From Chara braunii (taxonomy: Eukaryota > Streptophyta > Charophyceae > Charales > Characeae), in assembly GCA_003427395.1 (NCBI GenBank), contig BFEA01000151.1:1162502-1188159 (forward strand): a stretch of DNA of 25,658 bases, in the 5' to 3' direction. Shown here piece by piece: positions 8,746-18,654 of this stretch; the first letter of the stretch is position 1, and every line of letters starts with the position of its first letter. The translations under genes and the position numbers were made by a program. The notes beneath the pieces were generated by a model. It did not search any database and had not been told where the DNA came from. It saw only the letters and a list, made by a program, of their open reading frames with translations.

Positions 8746-9060
8746 GACTCTCCTTCTAGTCACTATGATGTACCATGACATTATTATGATTTATTAGTGA
8801 CTGCAGTCCTCCAATGGCTGCTCCCTGCATTCCATGTGTACTACTCTCCAGTCTCGTGTCTCTGGTCATGGTCTTGCAGAGTCTGGTTTCTGGTCTTTTC
8901 GTCCTCTCAGTGTCATTTATTTTATGATGCATGTCCTGTAATGTATGGAATGTTTTATGCATGAGGTAATACGTTTATTTATCACTCCTTACCATAACAG
9001 GTTACACCAAAGGCTTCTTGAAGGACTCCTAGATAATAGGGAGTCTATGCCTTGGTTGTT
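8746..9060. other. Spacer before RE1 pol
   Basis: AT-rich sequence with no frame or repeat that I can support. The reverse transcriptase that should precede RNase H is absent here, so a deletion breakpoint probably lies close to 9060. Confidence 0.5.
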
Positions 9061-10758
9061 GCACTAGATACCTTGAAGCACTACTTGTTAGGGAGGCGCA
9101 TCACTGTCTATTCAGATCATTCCACTCTGAAATGGATAAAGAGTCAGCATAGACTCTATGATAAGTTCGTGAGATGATCTGCTTTCATCGATACCTTTGA
9201 CTTTGAGTTGAAAACAATCGAAGGAAAGTCTCATGTGGTTGCGGATGCTTTGTCCAAGCGTGCATACTTCTTTGAAACAATAGTCTTCTATCTCGATATC
9301 GGGAATGAACTGAAGGAACACATGCGGAAGGGTTATGAGAGTGATCCTATTTGGAGTCCTATCATTGGGACCCTACGCAAGAACCCTGAACTATTCCCAG
9401 AGTATCGAATAACTGTTGGCTCACTCTTCTACGTGGAAAAAAAATGAAGAACGATTATGTATTCCTCACCAAGAACAAATCAAGAGTCTAATCATTGGAG
9501 AATGTCATGATGATGAGGGACACTTTGGTTTTAAGAAGACGTATGCCGGTGTCCAAGAACACTTTGAATGGAAAGGAATGAAAAAGGATGTACTAACGTA
9601 TGTGCGGACTTGTCTTGTCTGTCAGAGGAACAAGCCCACGCATGAGAATCCGTTGGGACTATTGAGACCACTGCCTATTCCAAGTGAGCCAGGTGAGTCT
9701 ATCTTCATAGACTTTATGTGTCTCACTAAGAGTCGAAATGGCAATAGTCAGGTAATGGTCATTGTAGATATGTTCTCAAAGTATGCTATGTTCATTCCTT
9801 TGCCTGCCGAAGCTACAACGGAACCGGTCATCCAGAAGTTCCAGATGCGATGAGTTTCTAAGTATGGATTCCCGAAAACCATCGTCTCTGACAAGGATGT
9901 CAGGTTCACTAGTCTACAATGGCAAAAGTTGGTGGAAGTCTATGGCACCAGGTTGACCATGTCACCAGGTAGACATCCTGAAACGAATGGCCAAATGGAA
10001 CAAATGAACCGTCTGTGCCAACAACATTTGCGTATGTATGTCCGACCCGATCAAATAGATTGGGATGAGAACTTACCTAAGATAGCTAGTGCTTATAATA
10101 ACAGTATACATACTGTTATCGATAGAACACCAAATGCACTGCATAAACAATGGAAGCCTCGACGTCCCATTGATGCTTTGACTAGGGACCAAATTCAGAG
10201 GCTACCCCCAGGAACTTGTGAATTCGCAGTTTTTTATGAAGAAGATATTAAGAAGGTAAAAGAGAATATACAGAAAGCCCAACTTCAGATGATTGAGCAG
10301 GCCAACAAACATCATCGGCCATCGCAGTTTCAAGAAGGAGATCTGGTTTGGGTGAAGTCTAAAGAATTTGCCTTGGAAAGAAACGTATCTAAAAAACTGT
10401 TGCCTGTCTACTATGGTCCCTTGGAAGTTCTCAAGGTAATTGGGGATGCACATGGACCTTCCTACAAAATAGATGTTGCCCCACACCTACAGACCTACTC
10501 TATTTTCCATGCATCTAAACTGCTTCTGTATGTAGAAGGAGATAACTTTTCTAACAGACCATTTATGTTTCCACCCTTGAGAAGATTCTAGAACATGGCT
10601 ATTTTTCTACAGGTGGCAGAGGAAGACCACATAACCAGTACAAGGTAAAGTTCAAGTTTCAACCTCCGTCTAAAGCCAGAAGGTTTCGTAAGAAAGAACT
10701 CTTACCTACTGCTCCCGACATTGTTGCTGCATACGAACGTGGGTTAAAGGAAAATTAA
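9061..10758 (+). pseudogene. RE1: Ty3/Gypsy pol remnant (RNase H end, integrase, chromodomain-like tail)
   Basis: The reading starts mid-RNase H with HYLLGRR and YSDHSTLKW, then has an in-frame TGA at about 9175, then FELKTIEGKSHVVADALSKR, the usual RNase H end. After a frameshift near 9440 comes integrase: a zinc finger with H residues in ECHDDEGHFG and the pair CLVC, then the catalytic core with D in FIDFM, D in VSDKD (about 9890) and E in ETNGQMEQ. A stop and frame change fall at about 9851. The C-terminal region has QRLPPGT, IEQANKHHRPSQF and GDLVWVKS. A further frame change near 10576 leads to TGGRGRPHNQYKVKF and ends at TAA 10756-10758. Integrase would insert the cDNA, and the tail resembles the chromodomain of chromoviruses. 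It is non-functional: there is no reverse transcriptase and at least three breaks. It is closely related to RE2. Confidence 0.93.
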
Positions 10759-10918
10759 TGTCTTTTCTGTGATGGAACTCGAAAATTGGGCCGGCACGAA
10801 TGCAATAACCCATGCCGTATGCCTCGTGGAAAGTCTGAGGTCCTTGCCAGGCCACACTCAAACCCAAGCCGAAGGGGAAAAAAAAACCGACATAAGGATT
10901 CAGGGCCTGGGGGAGTTA

Positions 10919-10938
10919 CAGTTGACTAAAGTCAACTG
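10919..10938. promoter_or_regulatory. Inverted pair of W-box-like TTGAC motifs
   Basis: CAGTTGAC (10919-10926) and GTCAACTG (10931-10938) form perfect 8-bp arms around TAAA. Each arm holds TTGAC, the core bound by plant WRKY factors. The match is short and no function is shown. Confidence 0.4.
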
Positions 10939-11299
10939 TCAAATCCCAACCGTCGAAGTCAAAGTATACCCAGCCCAGGCCGCCGGTCAGACACACACAA
11001 TTGTTTGTATGAAGGTACCCAAACAACGTCAGGACCAAGGGGAAAATTTGTAACTGTACAATCCAGGCCCTCGGTCGTGAGTCAATCTGCACGACTATGG
11101 GGAAGGAGACATGAGGGGGACAGCCTCGTCAAACGCTACTTAAGGCTTGGTCTCCTGGAGGATAATATTAAGTCTTGTTATGCTGCCTTGACGCTGGTTG
11201 GATGCTAGCAGAGTGCTGGCTGGACGCTGGCTTGACGCTGGCACTGTGGACGACGACGCACAACTGTGGCAGCATGCTGACGCTTTCTCTACTGTGTGC

Positions 11300-11560
11300 C
11301 ACACATTGCTGATGTGGCGCATGCCACTTGTCTACATTGTTGACGTGGTGCATGCCAATTGTCTACATTGCTGATGTGGCGCATGCCACTTATCTACATT
11401 GCTGATGTGGTGCATGCCACTTGTCTACATTGCTGATGTGGCGCATGCCACTTGTCTAAATTGCAGATGTGGTGCATGCCACTTGTCTACATCGCTGATG
11501 TGGCGCTACCACTTGTTTACATTGTGTTGCTGATGTGGCGCTACCACCTGTCTCTACTGC
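11300..11560. repeat. 31-bp tandem repeat, about 8 copies
   Basis: ATTGCTGATGTGGCGCATGC plus CACTTGTCTAC units. Landmarks at 11308, 11339, 11370, 11401, 11432, 11463, 11494 and 11529 are 31 bp apart, with the last at 35. Each unit carries GTGGC-GCAT-GCCAC, a small hairpin. The last two copies lose part of it (GTGGCGCTACCAC). A looser GACGCTGG repeat precedes it at about 11190-11250. Confidence 0.95.
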
Positions 11561-11969
11561 TGACTGATTGCGACAAGGAGGGAGATCGGGATTTGTGGAT
11601 GATTGGGATCTGGTACGCACCTGAGGTTGATGTAGTTACCGTACTCTGCTGTTGTCTTCATGGTCTTCACGAGATAAGAGTGCAACATGGCACTTCTGTG
11701 TGATCATGATTTATCAGACATGTTATTGTGTATTGGTTGTTGACGTGGAGGCGAGGGGAAGCTCGGAGAAGGAGTGGGAAAGGATTGGGATAACACTTGT
11801 GTGATCATTGACTATCTCTTCCACCTTCTCCTCTTCCCCCTCCACTCTCTTCGTCTATTGGTAACGAGATATTGTTTCAGATATCACTTCACGTTAACTG
11901 GAGACTTTGTGAAGATCGAAGACTACTTGTGCTTTGACGTCTGATCAGTATCTGCCAAACTGGGTTCAT

Positions 11970-11972
<3 letters not shown>
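11561..11972. other. Spacer without a recognisable gene
   Basis: It contains an imperfect duplication of a CACTTSTGTGTGATCAT segment (about 11692 and 11797) and a CT-rich stretch at about 11816-11850. No coding frame or RNA gene can be supported. Confidence 0.5.

Positions 11973-12028
<56 letters not shown>
11973..12028. repeat. Compound (AC)n(AG)n microsatellite
   Basis: About 18 AC repeats followed by about 10 AG repeats without interruption. The same compound order recurs at the right window edge (25597-25658). Confidence 0.97.
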
Positions 12029-13416
12029 TACATGCCTATGGCCATGACACATCTATCTTCTTGGCGTGTGGAAGCCATATTTTTGTCTGCGATATATGTC
12101 CGTACCGCGCTACTCGAAAAAGCGACTACATATGCTACACGTAGCCCCATGTCTGCTGTTCTTGCCGCTCCGGCTAGGCGGATGGGCGACACACTAGTCT
12201 GCTGGTAAAACCTTACCCTGCTGCTCGTGTCCCCGCATCTTCATTCGCTGATGAACACAACCCCTTTTGATGTGCAGGTAAGGCTCCTAAGCTCTGTTGC
12301 TACCCTTTCGTTCGCTGCCATTAACCCCTGAGCGAACCTGGCTGCACATACAACCAGGTTCGGCTAAAATCCTTGGGCCCGTACAGACACGGCTCTGATC
12401 CCGAAGACGATGGTAAAAGCGGCAATCTCCTTGATATCCATATACACCCCCACAACAATCTTTGCTACTCATCAGACGTGCAAGTAAGAACGAGCCCTCC
12501 GCTGGCGCATGGGCAGAAGAGTCGACACCTGACAACGGGAAGGCAATCGGATCTTGTGAACAGCTTGGCACCATAGTTCGGTCTTCAGTCCATCACCCGC
12601 AACGCTAGTTCGTCTTCGAGGTAAGTTTTTTTTCTCTCTCTCTCTCTCTCTCTCTCTACCCGGACACACGTGCCTCTGAAAAGAATATGAATCTCCCGCT
12701 ATAACCCGACTAGATACAGTGTGTCTCCCAAGCGACACCTACAGCGAGATCAGTCGAGACTGCCTCCCTTCATATATTGAGCAACGTACCGAGCGAGAGG
12801 TAAGTCCCCCACCCCGCTGCCCGCCTAGCGCAACCCCGCAGAAACGACGAGCAAAAAAATTCGACTGGACTTCCCGCGAGGACTGGAAAGATACATTTCC
12901 GCCCTTACCGTATCTCCCCGCACGATGGCTCCGCGCACTTTATTTTCCTACTAACTTCTAATCTACTAACCAATCAACCAAACTAACTTTACCATCGAAA
13001 CCACACTTCCTTCAAACCATGGATTCGGCTTTCACCCCGCTGAAATCCGTTGCCCTTCTTCTTTCCCACTCCCGACCATCTCCGCGCGGCCTTCTCCCAA
13101 TCTACTGACCTTCACCCAAATCTAACCTTAAAAACGGGGTCGCCCACCTTCATAACCCCGACATCGACTCTTTCCCTGCCCGATTTCATCAAGGATCGGG
13201 CGGCTTCTGTGTTTCCTACTCCCTCCTACCTAGCTTGCTTCTGCCATGGCTGGCTTCCCCTCTTGCATGCACCTAGTGCCAAAACCAGCCCAGGTTCTTC
13301 CCTCCTCTTTGTTGTCGTCAACCCGAACCAGCATCATGCGGCCGAGATAGCGCACCGCGATTGGACTCTACGATGGCCAGGTTTAAAAAACGAGAAAAAA
13401 ATTGGGGCAGGCAAAT
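12029..13416. other. Unassigned region with repeated GTAAG motifs and a (TC)n run
   Basis: No frame here shows a domain I recognise. The longest, 13050-13418 (+), is Pro/Ser/Thr-rich. Donor-like purine-GTAAG motifs occur at about 12279, 12483, 12620 and 12800. (TC)n runs at 12632-12657. A perfect 9-bp hairpin (CGAACCTGG 12333-12341 with CCAGGTTCG 12354-12362) is present. This could be non-coding leader exons or simple repeat-derived sequence. Confidence 0.4.
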
Positions 13417-13424
13417 AAAAACTA

Positions 13425-13526
13425 GCAAACACAGTACTTCCCTCGATTTATCCGCGCTAGTTCGTCCACAGGGGCCACGCTAATCTTCCCTTTATTGTTC
13501 CAATTTTAACAGATGTCCTGAAGGAC
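13425..13526 (-). ncRNA. U6: U6 spliceosomal snRNA-like copy, probably a pseudogene
   Basis: Read on the minus strand from 13526, the sequence follows the U6 layout over its full length of about 102 nt. It has a 5' stem-loop (GTCCTTCAGGAC), then TTAAAATTGGAAC, then GAAGATTAGCGTGGCCCCTG, then ATAAATCGAG, with a T5 run at 13417-13421 just after the body. The region corresponding to the ACAGAGA box (13487-13493) reads AAAGGGA, and the internal stem-loop region has several changes. U6 pairs with the 5' splice site and U2 in the spliceosome, so changes in that box argue against function. I see no TATA box about 25-30 bp upstream and no plant upstream sequence element, which also favours a pseudogene copy. 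Confidence 0.72.
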
Positions 13527-13675
13527 TCACCCGTGGCAGGGCCCCGCGGCTTCAGGCAATCCAGAATACCTAGCTTTACTCAGCAAGTGCCAACATCTGG
13601 GCCCGACCGTGGGTCTATATTCTAACAGTTCGTGGGTATACCTGCTACCACAGGCCAACGGCCCGGTGATCGGCC

Positions 13676-13806
13676 CCCCCCGATGACTTCTAATTTAAAG
13701 AAGGAAAACAAAATATTTACAGAACCAAAATAAAACCCAAAAATAAAAGGGGCAACCAACAAAAAAAAACAGGCCCCCGATGACTTCTAATTTAAAGAAG
13801 GAAACC
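13676..13806. repeat. Direct repeat of about 33 bp at 97-bp spacing
   Basis: CCCCCGATGACTTCTAATTT followed by AAAGAAGGAAA occurs at about 13677-13708 and again at about 13774-13805. The spacer is A-rich. Nothing else was recognised around it. Confidence 0.9.
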
Positions 13807-14387
13807 CCTTAGCTTCTCCAACGCTCCATTGCTCGTGCGCCGTCGCTCGCTGGCCTCGATCCTCGCACCTTTTTGTCACAAGTCCAATGCCGTAACCTAT
13901 AGGGCTAAGCCCAAGCCTGAGACCAGCGAGCGCGAAATCCTATATGAAACACTGCAGCACTATGCCTAGGGCTGAGAAAGCGGCCTAGGCCTCCTCCCTA
14001 TCTGCGACCAAGCCCCCGCTATCGTCCACGCCGTCCTGCTCAAACTTTACTACGGCCGGCACACGCGCCATTCGGCCCACCAAACCCTATTGCTAGTCGG
14101 ACATGCCGGACATAAGACAGAGAATTTGAAATCCCTACCTTAATCAGTAAATAAGAACCAGGCCGGCTGACTATGCCGGCCTCACGAACAGTACAAAGGG
14201 AAAAATCACATGCGCGCCTTAAAACTGCGCGCCCACACCTTCTCCACTCTGGTCAACCATCCAGTCATTGTAGACCACAGACACCGCCACGCTTCGCGTG
14301 GAATGCCTATACTTTAAGGCAAACGTATTTTCTGTCATTCGCAAAAACCAAAGCGGATACCCTTGTAACAGTATTCGCGCTGACAGC
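13807..14387. other. Spacer before RE2 pol
   Basis: No gene recognised. Two perfect hairpins are present: GGCCGGC/GCCGGCC (14161-14181) and CCACGC-TTC-GCGTGG (14287-14301). The gag, protease and first part of RT expected before RE2 are missing, so the RE2 left breakpoint is near 14388. Confidence 0.5.
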
Positions 14388-15272
14388 GGTGTATAGAATG
14401 TCCCCAAGGGAGTTAGAGGAGCTGCGAAAGCAATTGGACGAGCTCCTCGAGAAGGGTTGGATTAGGCCAATCCGTCTCCGTTTGGAGCGCCTGTTTTGTT
14501 TGTCCTCAAAAAGGAGGGAGAGTTGAGAATGTGCATAGATTATAGGGGTCTCAACGCCATCACGGTGAAAAATGCAGAACCGCTGCCTCAAATAGATCAT
14601 TTGTTGGATCAATGTAGGGCTGCAGATACTTCTCTAAGATAGATTTGAAATCAGGCTATCATCAGATAGAGGTCCCATCCTGATGATCAGCACAAGACGG
14701 CGTTTAGGACCAGATATGGGCACTACGAGTTTATAGTAATGCCCTTTGGACTAACCAACGTGCCAGCTGCATTTCAGCGCCGTATGAATGACCTATTTAG
14801 GCCGTGGTTAGATAGATTTGTAGTTGTATATCTAGATGACATCCTAGTGTTTAGTAAGACCCTCCAGGAGCATCAGGGCCATCTAAGGCAGGTCTTGGAG
14901 AAGCTAAGAGAAGCTAACTTCAAGATCAATGCGAAGAAGAGTGAGCGGGCCAAGACACAGGTTTTATACCTGGGTCATGTTCTAGATGGAGATGGCATGA
15001 AGCCTGAGGACAATAAGATAGCAGCGATTAGAGATTGGCCGACTCCCCGCACGTTGACAGAGTTGCAATCGTTCTTAAGAGAAGCTAACTTCAATATCAA
15101 TGCGAAGAAGTGTGAGCAGGCTAAGACACAGGTTTTATACCTGGGTCACGTTCTAGATGAAGATGGCATAAAGCCTGAGGACAGTAAGATAGCAGCGATT
15201 AGAGATTGGCCGACTCCCCGCACGCTGACAGAGTTGCAATTTGGAAGTAGGATAAAGATTGCACAACGGCCC
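14388..15272 (+). pseudogene. RE2: Ty3/Gypsy reverse transcriptase, broken
   Basis: Enters the RT at YRMSPRELEELRKQL and EKGWIRP, the usual N-terminal signature of plant Ty3/Gypsy RT. After frame changes come [17 protein letters not shown] (about 14530), [15 protein letters not shown] (motif A, catalytic Asp present) and, after two adjacent stops and a shift near 14682, MPFGLTN and VVVYLDDILVFSK (catalytic YLDD). The C-terminal thumb/connection part (AKTQVLYLGHVLD ... DWPTPRTLTELQ) occurs twice in frame. The sequence then jumps toward RNase H without the usual FLG-x-NYYRRF segment. RT would copy the element RNA into DNA. It is inactive here because of several frame breaks and the duplication. 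Gag and protease are not present upstream. Confidence 0.93.
14908..15240 (+). repeat. In-frame 171-bp tandem duplication within RE2 RT
   Basis: 14908-15078 and 15079-15240 are highly similar and 171 bp apart (57 codons). Both encode REANF-INAKK ... GHVLD ... TLTELQ with a few substitutions (for example NFKINAKKSE against NFNINAKKCE). The substitutions show that the duplication is not very recent. Confidence 0.95.
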
Positions 15273-17228
15273 TAAAGAAGTTAAAGCGCGCCTTTAATAG
15301 AGTACCGTGTCCTTAAGGTAGTCGATCCATCATTGCCATTCGTCGTCACCACTGATGCAAGTCAGTATGGCATAGGTGTTGTTCAGCAGCAAGACGATGG
15401 TAATGGATATAGACCCGTAGAGTTCATGTCTGCTAGAATGCCTTCAGAAAAGGTAGCGACATCAATCTACGAGAGGGAACTCCAAGCGTTAGAACACTGA
15501 AAGCACTACTTGCTTGGGAGGCACTTCAAAGTGTATTCAAACCACGAGCCGCTAAGGTGGCTGAAAACGCAGGCCAAGATGACACCAAAGCTAACTAGGT
15601 GGGCCGCAAAGATAGATAGGTGGGCCGCAAAGATAGATCAGCATGACTTTGAGCTCAAGCCAGTCAAAGGGAAACATAATGTAGTTGCGGACGCTCTGAG
15701 TAGGAGATCAGACAACTTCGGAGCGATAGTGCACTATCTGGATATAGGGAGAGACCTGCAACAGAGAGTCAAAGAAGCGTAAGCACATGACCCTATCTAT
15801 AGCAACCTCCTCAAGAGAGTTAAGGAGGCACCAAAATCAGAACCAGATTACCGCACCACAGACGACTTGTTATTTGAGAAGACTAATGTTGTTGACTGCC
15901 TATGCGTTCCCAACAGTGAAGAGATCCGAAGCATGATCTCAGGGGAATGCCATGATACAGAGGGACATTTCGGTTGGCAGAAGACCTTAGCCAACCTCAT
16001 GCGTACATATACCTGGCCTGGTATGAAGGTCGGCTGCATAGAATATGTACGCAATTGCGAAGTATGTCAAAGGAACAAGAGTTCTACACGAGCCCCTCGA
16101 GGTCTTCTAAGACCATTGCCAATTCCAGAAGGACCCGGGGATTCTGTGTCTATAGATTTCATGGACATTGGCGTCAAAAGTAGACATGGCAAGAGTCAAG
16201 TCATTGTCGTAGTAGATAGCAAGTACGCCATTTTCGTTCCTTTGCCCTCTGAGGCACACGTAGAGTTAGTAGTTCAGAAGTTTGTTGACCATTGGGTCAG
16301 CGAGCATGGTATACCGCTGTCGATAGTTAGTGACAGGGATACCAGGTTCACCAGTCAGAACTGGCAAGAACTGATGAACATTCATGGTTCAAAGTTATTA
16401 ATGTCATCTGGCCTCCATCCTGAGACTAACGGCCAGACTGAATAGATGAACAAGCTCCTGCAGCAAGTTCTTAGGATGTACATTAGGCCCGATCAGATCG
16501 TCTGGGATGAGATGCTCCCAAAGGTAGCCAACGCATACAATAACAGCATGCACTTGTCCACGCGTCGCACTCCCAACGAACCACACATGTCCTTTAGACC
16601 GCGAAGACCATTTAAGGGACTTAACCGGGATCAGATTCAGAGGCTACCGCCCGGTACACGAGAGTTTGCGATACAGCACGAAAAAGAGATAGCTACCATA
16701 GTTGACAACCTCAAGAAAGCCCAGCACAGAATGATAGAGCAAGCTAATAAGCATCCTCGCCCCTCACAGTTTCAAGTAGGCGACTTAGTCTGGCTCAAGT
16801 CAGAAGAGTTTGCTCCTGAGGAGAACATCTCCCAGAAGTTGTTGCCTGCGTATAGAGGACTGTGGCCAGTCCTAGAAGTCAAGGGCGGAGAGGATGGACC
16901 GTCCTACACTGTTGAGATTCCAGCACACCTCCACACCTACCCAGTGTTCCATTCGTCAAAGCTGTTGCCTTGTCAACAGTTTCCATCACGCAGATCCATG
17001 ATCCCTCCAGATATGGATGGAAGATACGGCATTGATGGTATAGTAGGTGAGGACATCTTCAAGACAGGAGGTAGGGGTCGTCCGCAAAAACAGTACAAAG
17101 TCGGATTTTCCTTTCAGGAGCCAGAAGACGACCGCTGGTTTACACGTACAGAACTTCTAGAGACAGCTCCCGACATAGTCAGAGCCTACGAAATAAATAA
17201 GAAGGGTAAAGGTCCTGCCTTAGACTGA
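15245..17228 (+). pseudogene. RE2: RNase H, integrase and chromodomain-like tail
   Basis: Starts around DCTTALKKLKRAFNRVP (15258, after an in-frame TAG). One extra base near 15308 shifts it into a frame that stays open to 17228 except for TGA 15498, TAA 15780 and TAG 16443. RNase H: VTTDASQYG, SEKVATSIYEREL, VYSNHEPLRWL, a 21-bp in-frame duplication encoding RWAAKID twice (15597-15638), and HNVVADALSRR. Integrase: zinc finger (ECHDTEGHFG and CEVC), core Asp in SIDFMD, Asp in VSDRD, Glu in ETNGQTE. VVVDSKYA lacks the two residues usually between VD and SKYA. C-terminal: QRLPPGT, HPRPSQFQVGDLVWLKS, then a chromodomain-like tail with TGGRGRPQKQYKVGF, DRWFTRTELLETAPD. It is the best-preserved element of the window and a sister of RE1. 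Confidence 0.95.
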
Positions 17229-17255
17229 AGTATTCTCGGAGGACCTCAAATTTAG

Positions 17256-18000
17256 GCCGGCGGGAGTGAAACGGTTTTCACCTTTCTGCAGTCATAGATG
17301 TGGCCACTAGAGTTTGATCCCCAAACCTTACCTTGCCCATGTACAGTATCGAGTTGACCCCCGAGTGTTTGAACCCGTGACCTGTACTTTGGTTATCGTT
17401 TGATGTCTCTCGGAGGTCTGTGTAGTTGTAGGGGTTCGATCTGTAGATCTGATGAGTAGGGGTCACAGCCTTGTAGAGGTCGCAGCTGCTACAGTCCTGA
17501 AAGGTCAAGGAAGTAGCTGCAACAGTGTTCGAAAGGCCAGCACCACAGACTTCCGGAAGGTCCGGAAGTAGCCTTTCGAAGTTGGCTCACGTTTAGACAG
17601 AGGCAAGTGGGCAAGTGGTGAGCCCAACTGCGTTACGTCGGCAGTGCGACTGCATCGAGTTGGCAGTGCAAACCCATGGAGTCGACGGTACCAGTCCCAG
17701 TCAGTCATAGTCCAGTCAAGCAAGTACCTTGTGGGACTGTGTGCACCACGGGCATGGAAAAGGGGCAGACCAGCAAGTTACAAAAGTATAAATCAAGAGG
17801 CAGCGCCCAGCCATTGATTCATTCGCTGCGTAAGCCATGCGGAAGTGCTGCTACAACGTCTTGTGCGAGGTGGTCTGCATGTTGCCCGAAGTTGAAGTGG
17901 GCTGAAGTGAGACTACGTAGCCATAGTTAGTGTTAGTAGAGCAGCCATAGCCGCTGTAAGAGGTAGTTAGGCAATAGTGTGTAAGTGTGTCAGAGAGGAA
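17256..18000 (+). mobile_element. Probable 3' LTR of RE2
   Basis: After the pol stop, a purine-rich tract (GGCCGGCGGGAG, 17255-17266 or so) precedes TGAAACGG at about 17268, a likely polypurine tract and LTR start. GTGAAA-CGGT-TTTCAC forms a hairpin at the boundary. TATAAAT at 17787-17793 would drive transcription from about 17820. Repeats of CAGCTGCTACAGT/TAGCTGCAACAGT and GAAAGGYC sequence occupy U3. I could not find the matching 5' LTR, so the right end is not defined. Confidence 0.5.
17787..17793 (+). promoter_or_regulatory. TATA box of the RE2 LTR
   Basis: TATAAAT in an AAAAGTATAAATCAAG context, about 520 bp into the putative LTR, a typical position for a U3 promoter. Not tested. Confidence 0.45.
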
Positions 18001-18492
18001 TGTGTGTGGGGTATTCAGGATGATCCAGAGTTAAGTGAGTGTGAACAGTGGTGTTGGGAACAGAATCGAGGGTTGGATGTGCAGGCGCTTATGCGCCATA
18101 GCCTGTGGAAGCAAGTTGCATCTGAACTGAGTTCTCGATTTCCGTATCTCTGAGTTTTGAAGTGGGCGCTGTGCGCCAGTGTGAATCGCCATCCTTTTGC
18201 ATGTATGTGAAGCAAGGAAGAAAGTGAGTCTGATTGCACGACAAGTGCCGCAGTCTATAATGGTCTGTCCGCTGACACTTGTTAATTTATCTTCTAACAC
18301 TGATTGTTGGCCTTGGGATTTTCTTGTGCTATGATATGCTGGCTTAGAACCATTCGTCCAAAAAAATGGTATAACATGGGTGCCAGCTCTTCTCCATGTG
18401 TTTCCTGGCATACTTTTGATGCAGCTTGGAGTTATGCCATCGCGGACGTCAAATTACCCCAGACACACACATGTCTCTGCTCAACCATTTGC

Positions 18493-18495
<3 letters not shown>
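18001..18495. other. Spacer, possibly intron of the minus-strand gene
   Basis: An open stretch of about 60 codons on the plus strand ending near 18152 (contains LWKQVASELSSRFPYL) and a longer minus-strand frame at 18031-18411 overlap. Neither shows a domain I know. ACAAGTG (18241) and CACTTGT (18276) are complementary. If the gene at 18655-20158 continues leftward, this lies in its next intron. Confidence 0.35.

Positions 18496-18553
<58 letters not shown>
18496..18553. repeat. (CT)n microsatellite
   Basis: About 28 uninterrupted CT units followed by TTGTGAGAGAGAAA, so the run can fold back on a short GA segment. It lies about 100 bp inside the putative intron that begins at 18654 on the minus strand. 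Confidence 0.97.
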
Positions 18554-18555
<2 letters not shown>

Positions 18556-18654
18556 TGAGAGAGAAAATAGACCTTTCTAAGCACACACTCATTGTGTCAA
18601 TGATCACTTTCAAGAAAGAGCCGGCCAGGTTGGAGAGGTCACAAAACAACCTAC

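Larger units (their letters stand above)
10790..12030 (+). mobile_element. Probable 3' LTR or 3' flank of RE1
   Basis: Directly after the pol stop, AAATTGGGCCGGCACGAATG matches the position and sequence style of AAATTTAGGCCGGCGGGAGTG after RE2 pol. In both, a G-rich tract is followed by TG, the usual LTR start (here about 10799). No TATA box is convincing (CTACTTAAGG near 11138 is weak), and the right end is not defined. The limits are inferred. Confidence 0.4.

Noticed and set aside
13050-13418. 122-codon plus-strand frame
   Set aside because: Pro/Ser/Thr-rich with no recognised domain, no splice evidence and no relation to neighbours. I could not support it as a gene.
17425-17445. GGGGTTCGATCTG as a tRNA T-arm
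   Set aside because: No matching acceptor, D or anticodon stems could be folded around it.
18031-18411. 126-codon minus-strand frame as a further exon of the host gene
   Set aside because: It shows no convincing continuation of the exon at 18655 and no good acceptor, and its composition is unlike the other exons.
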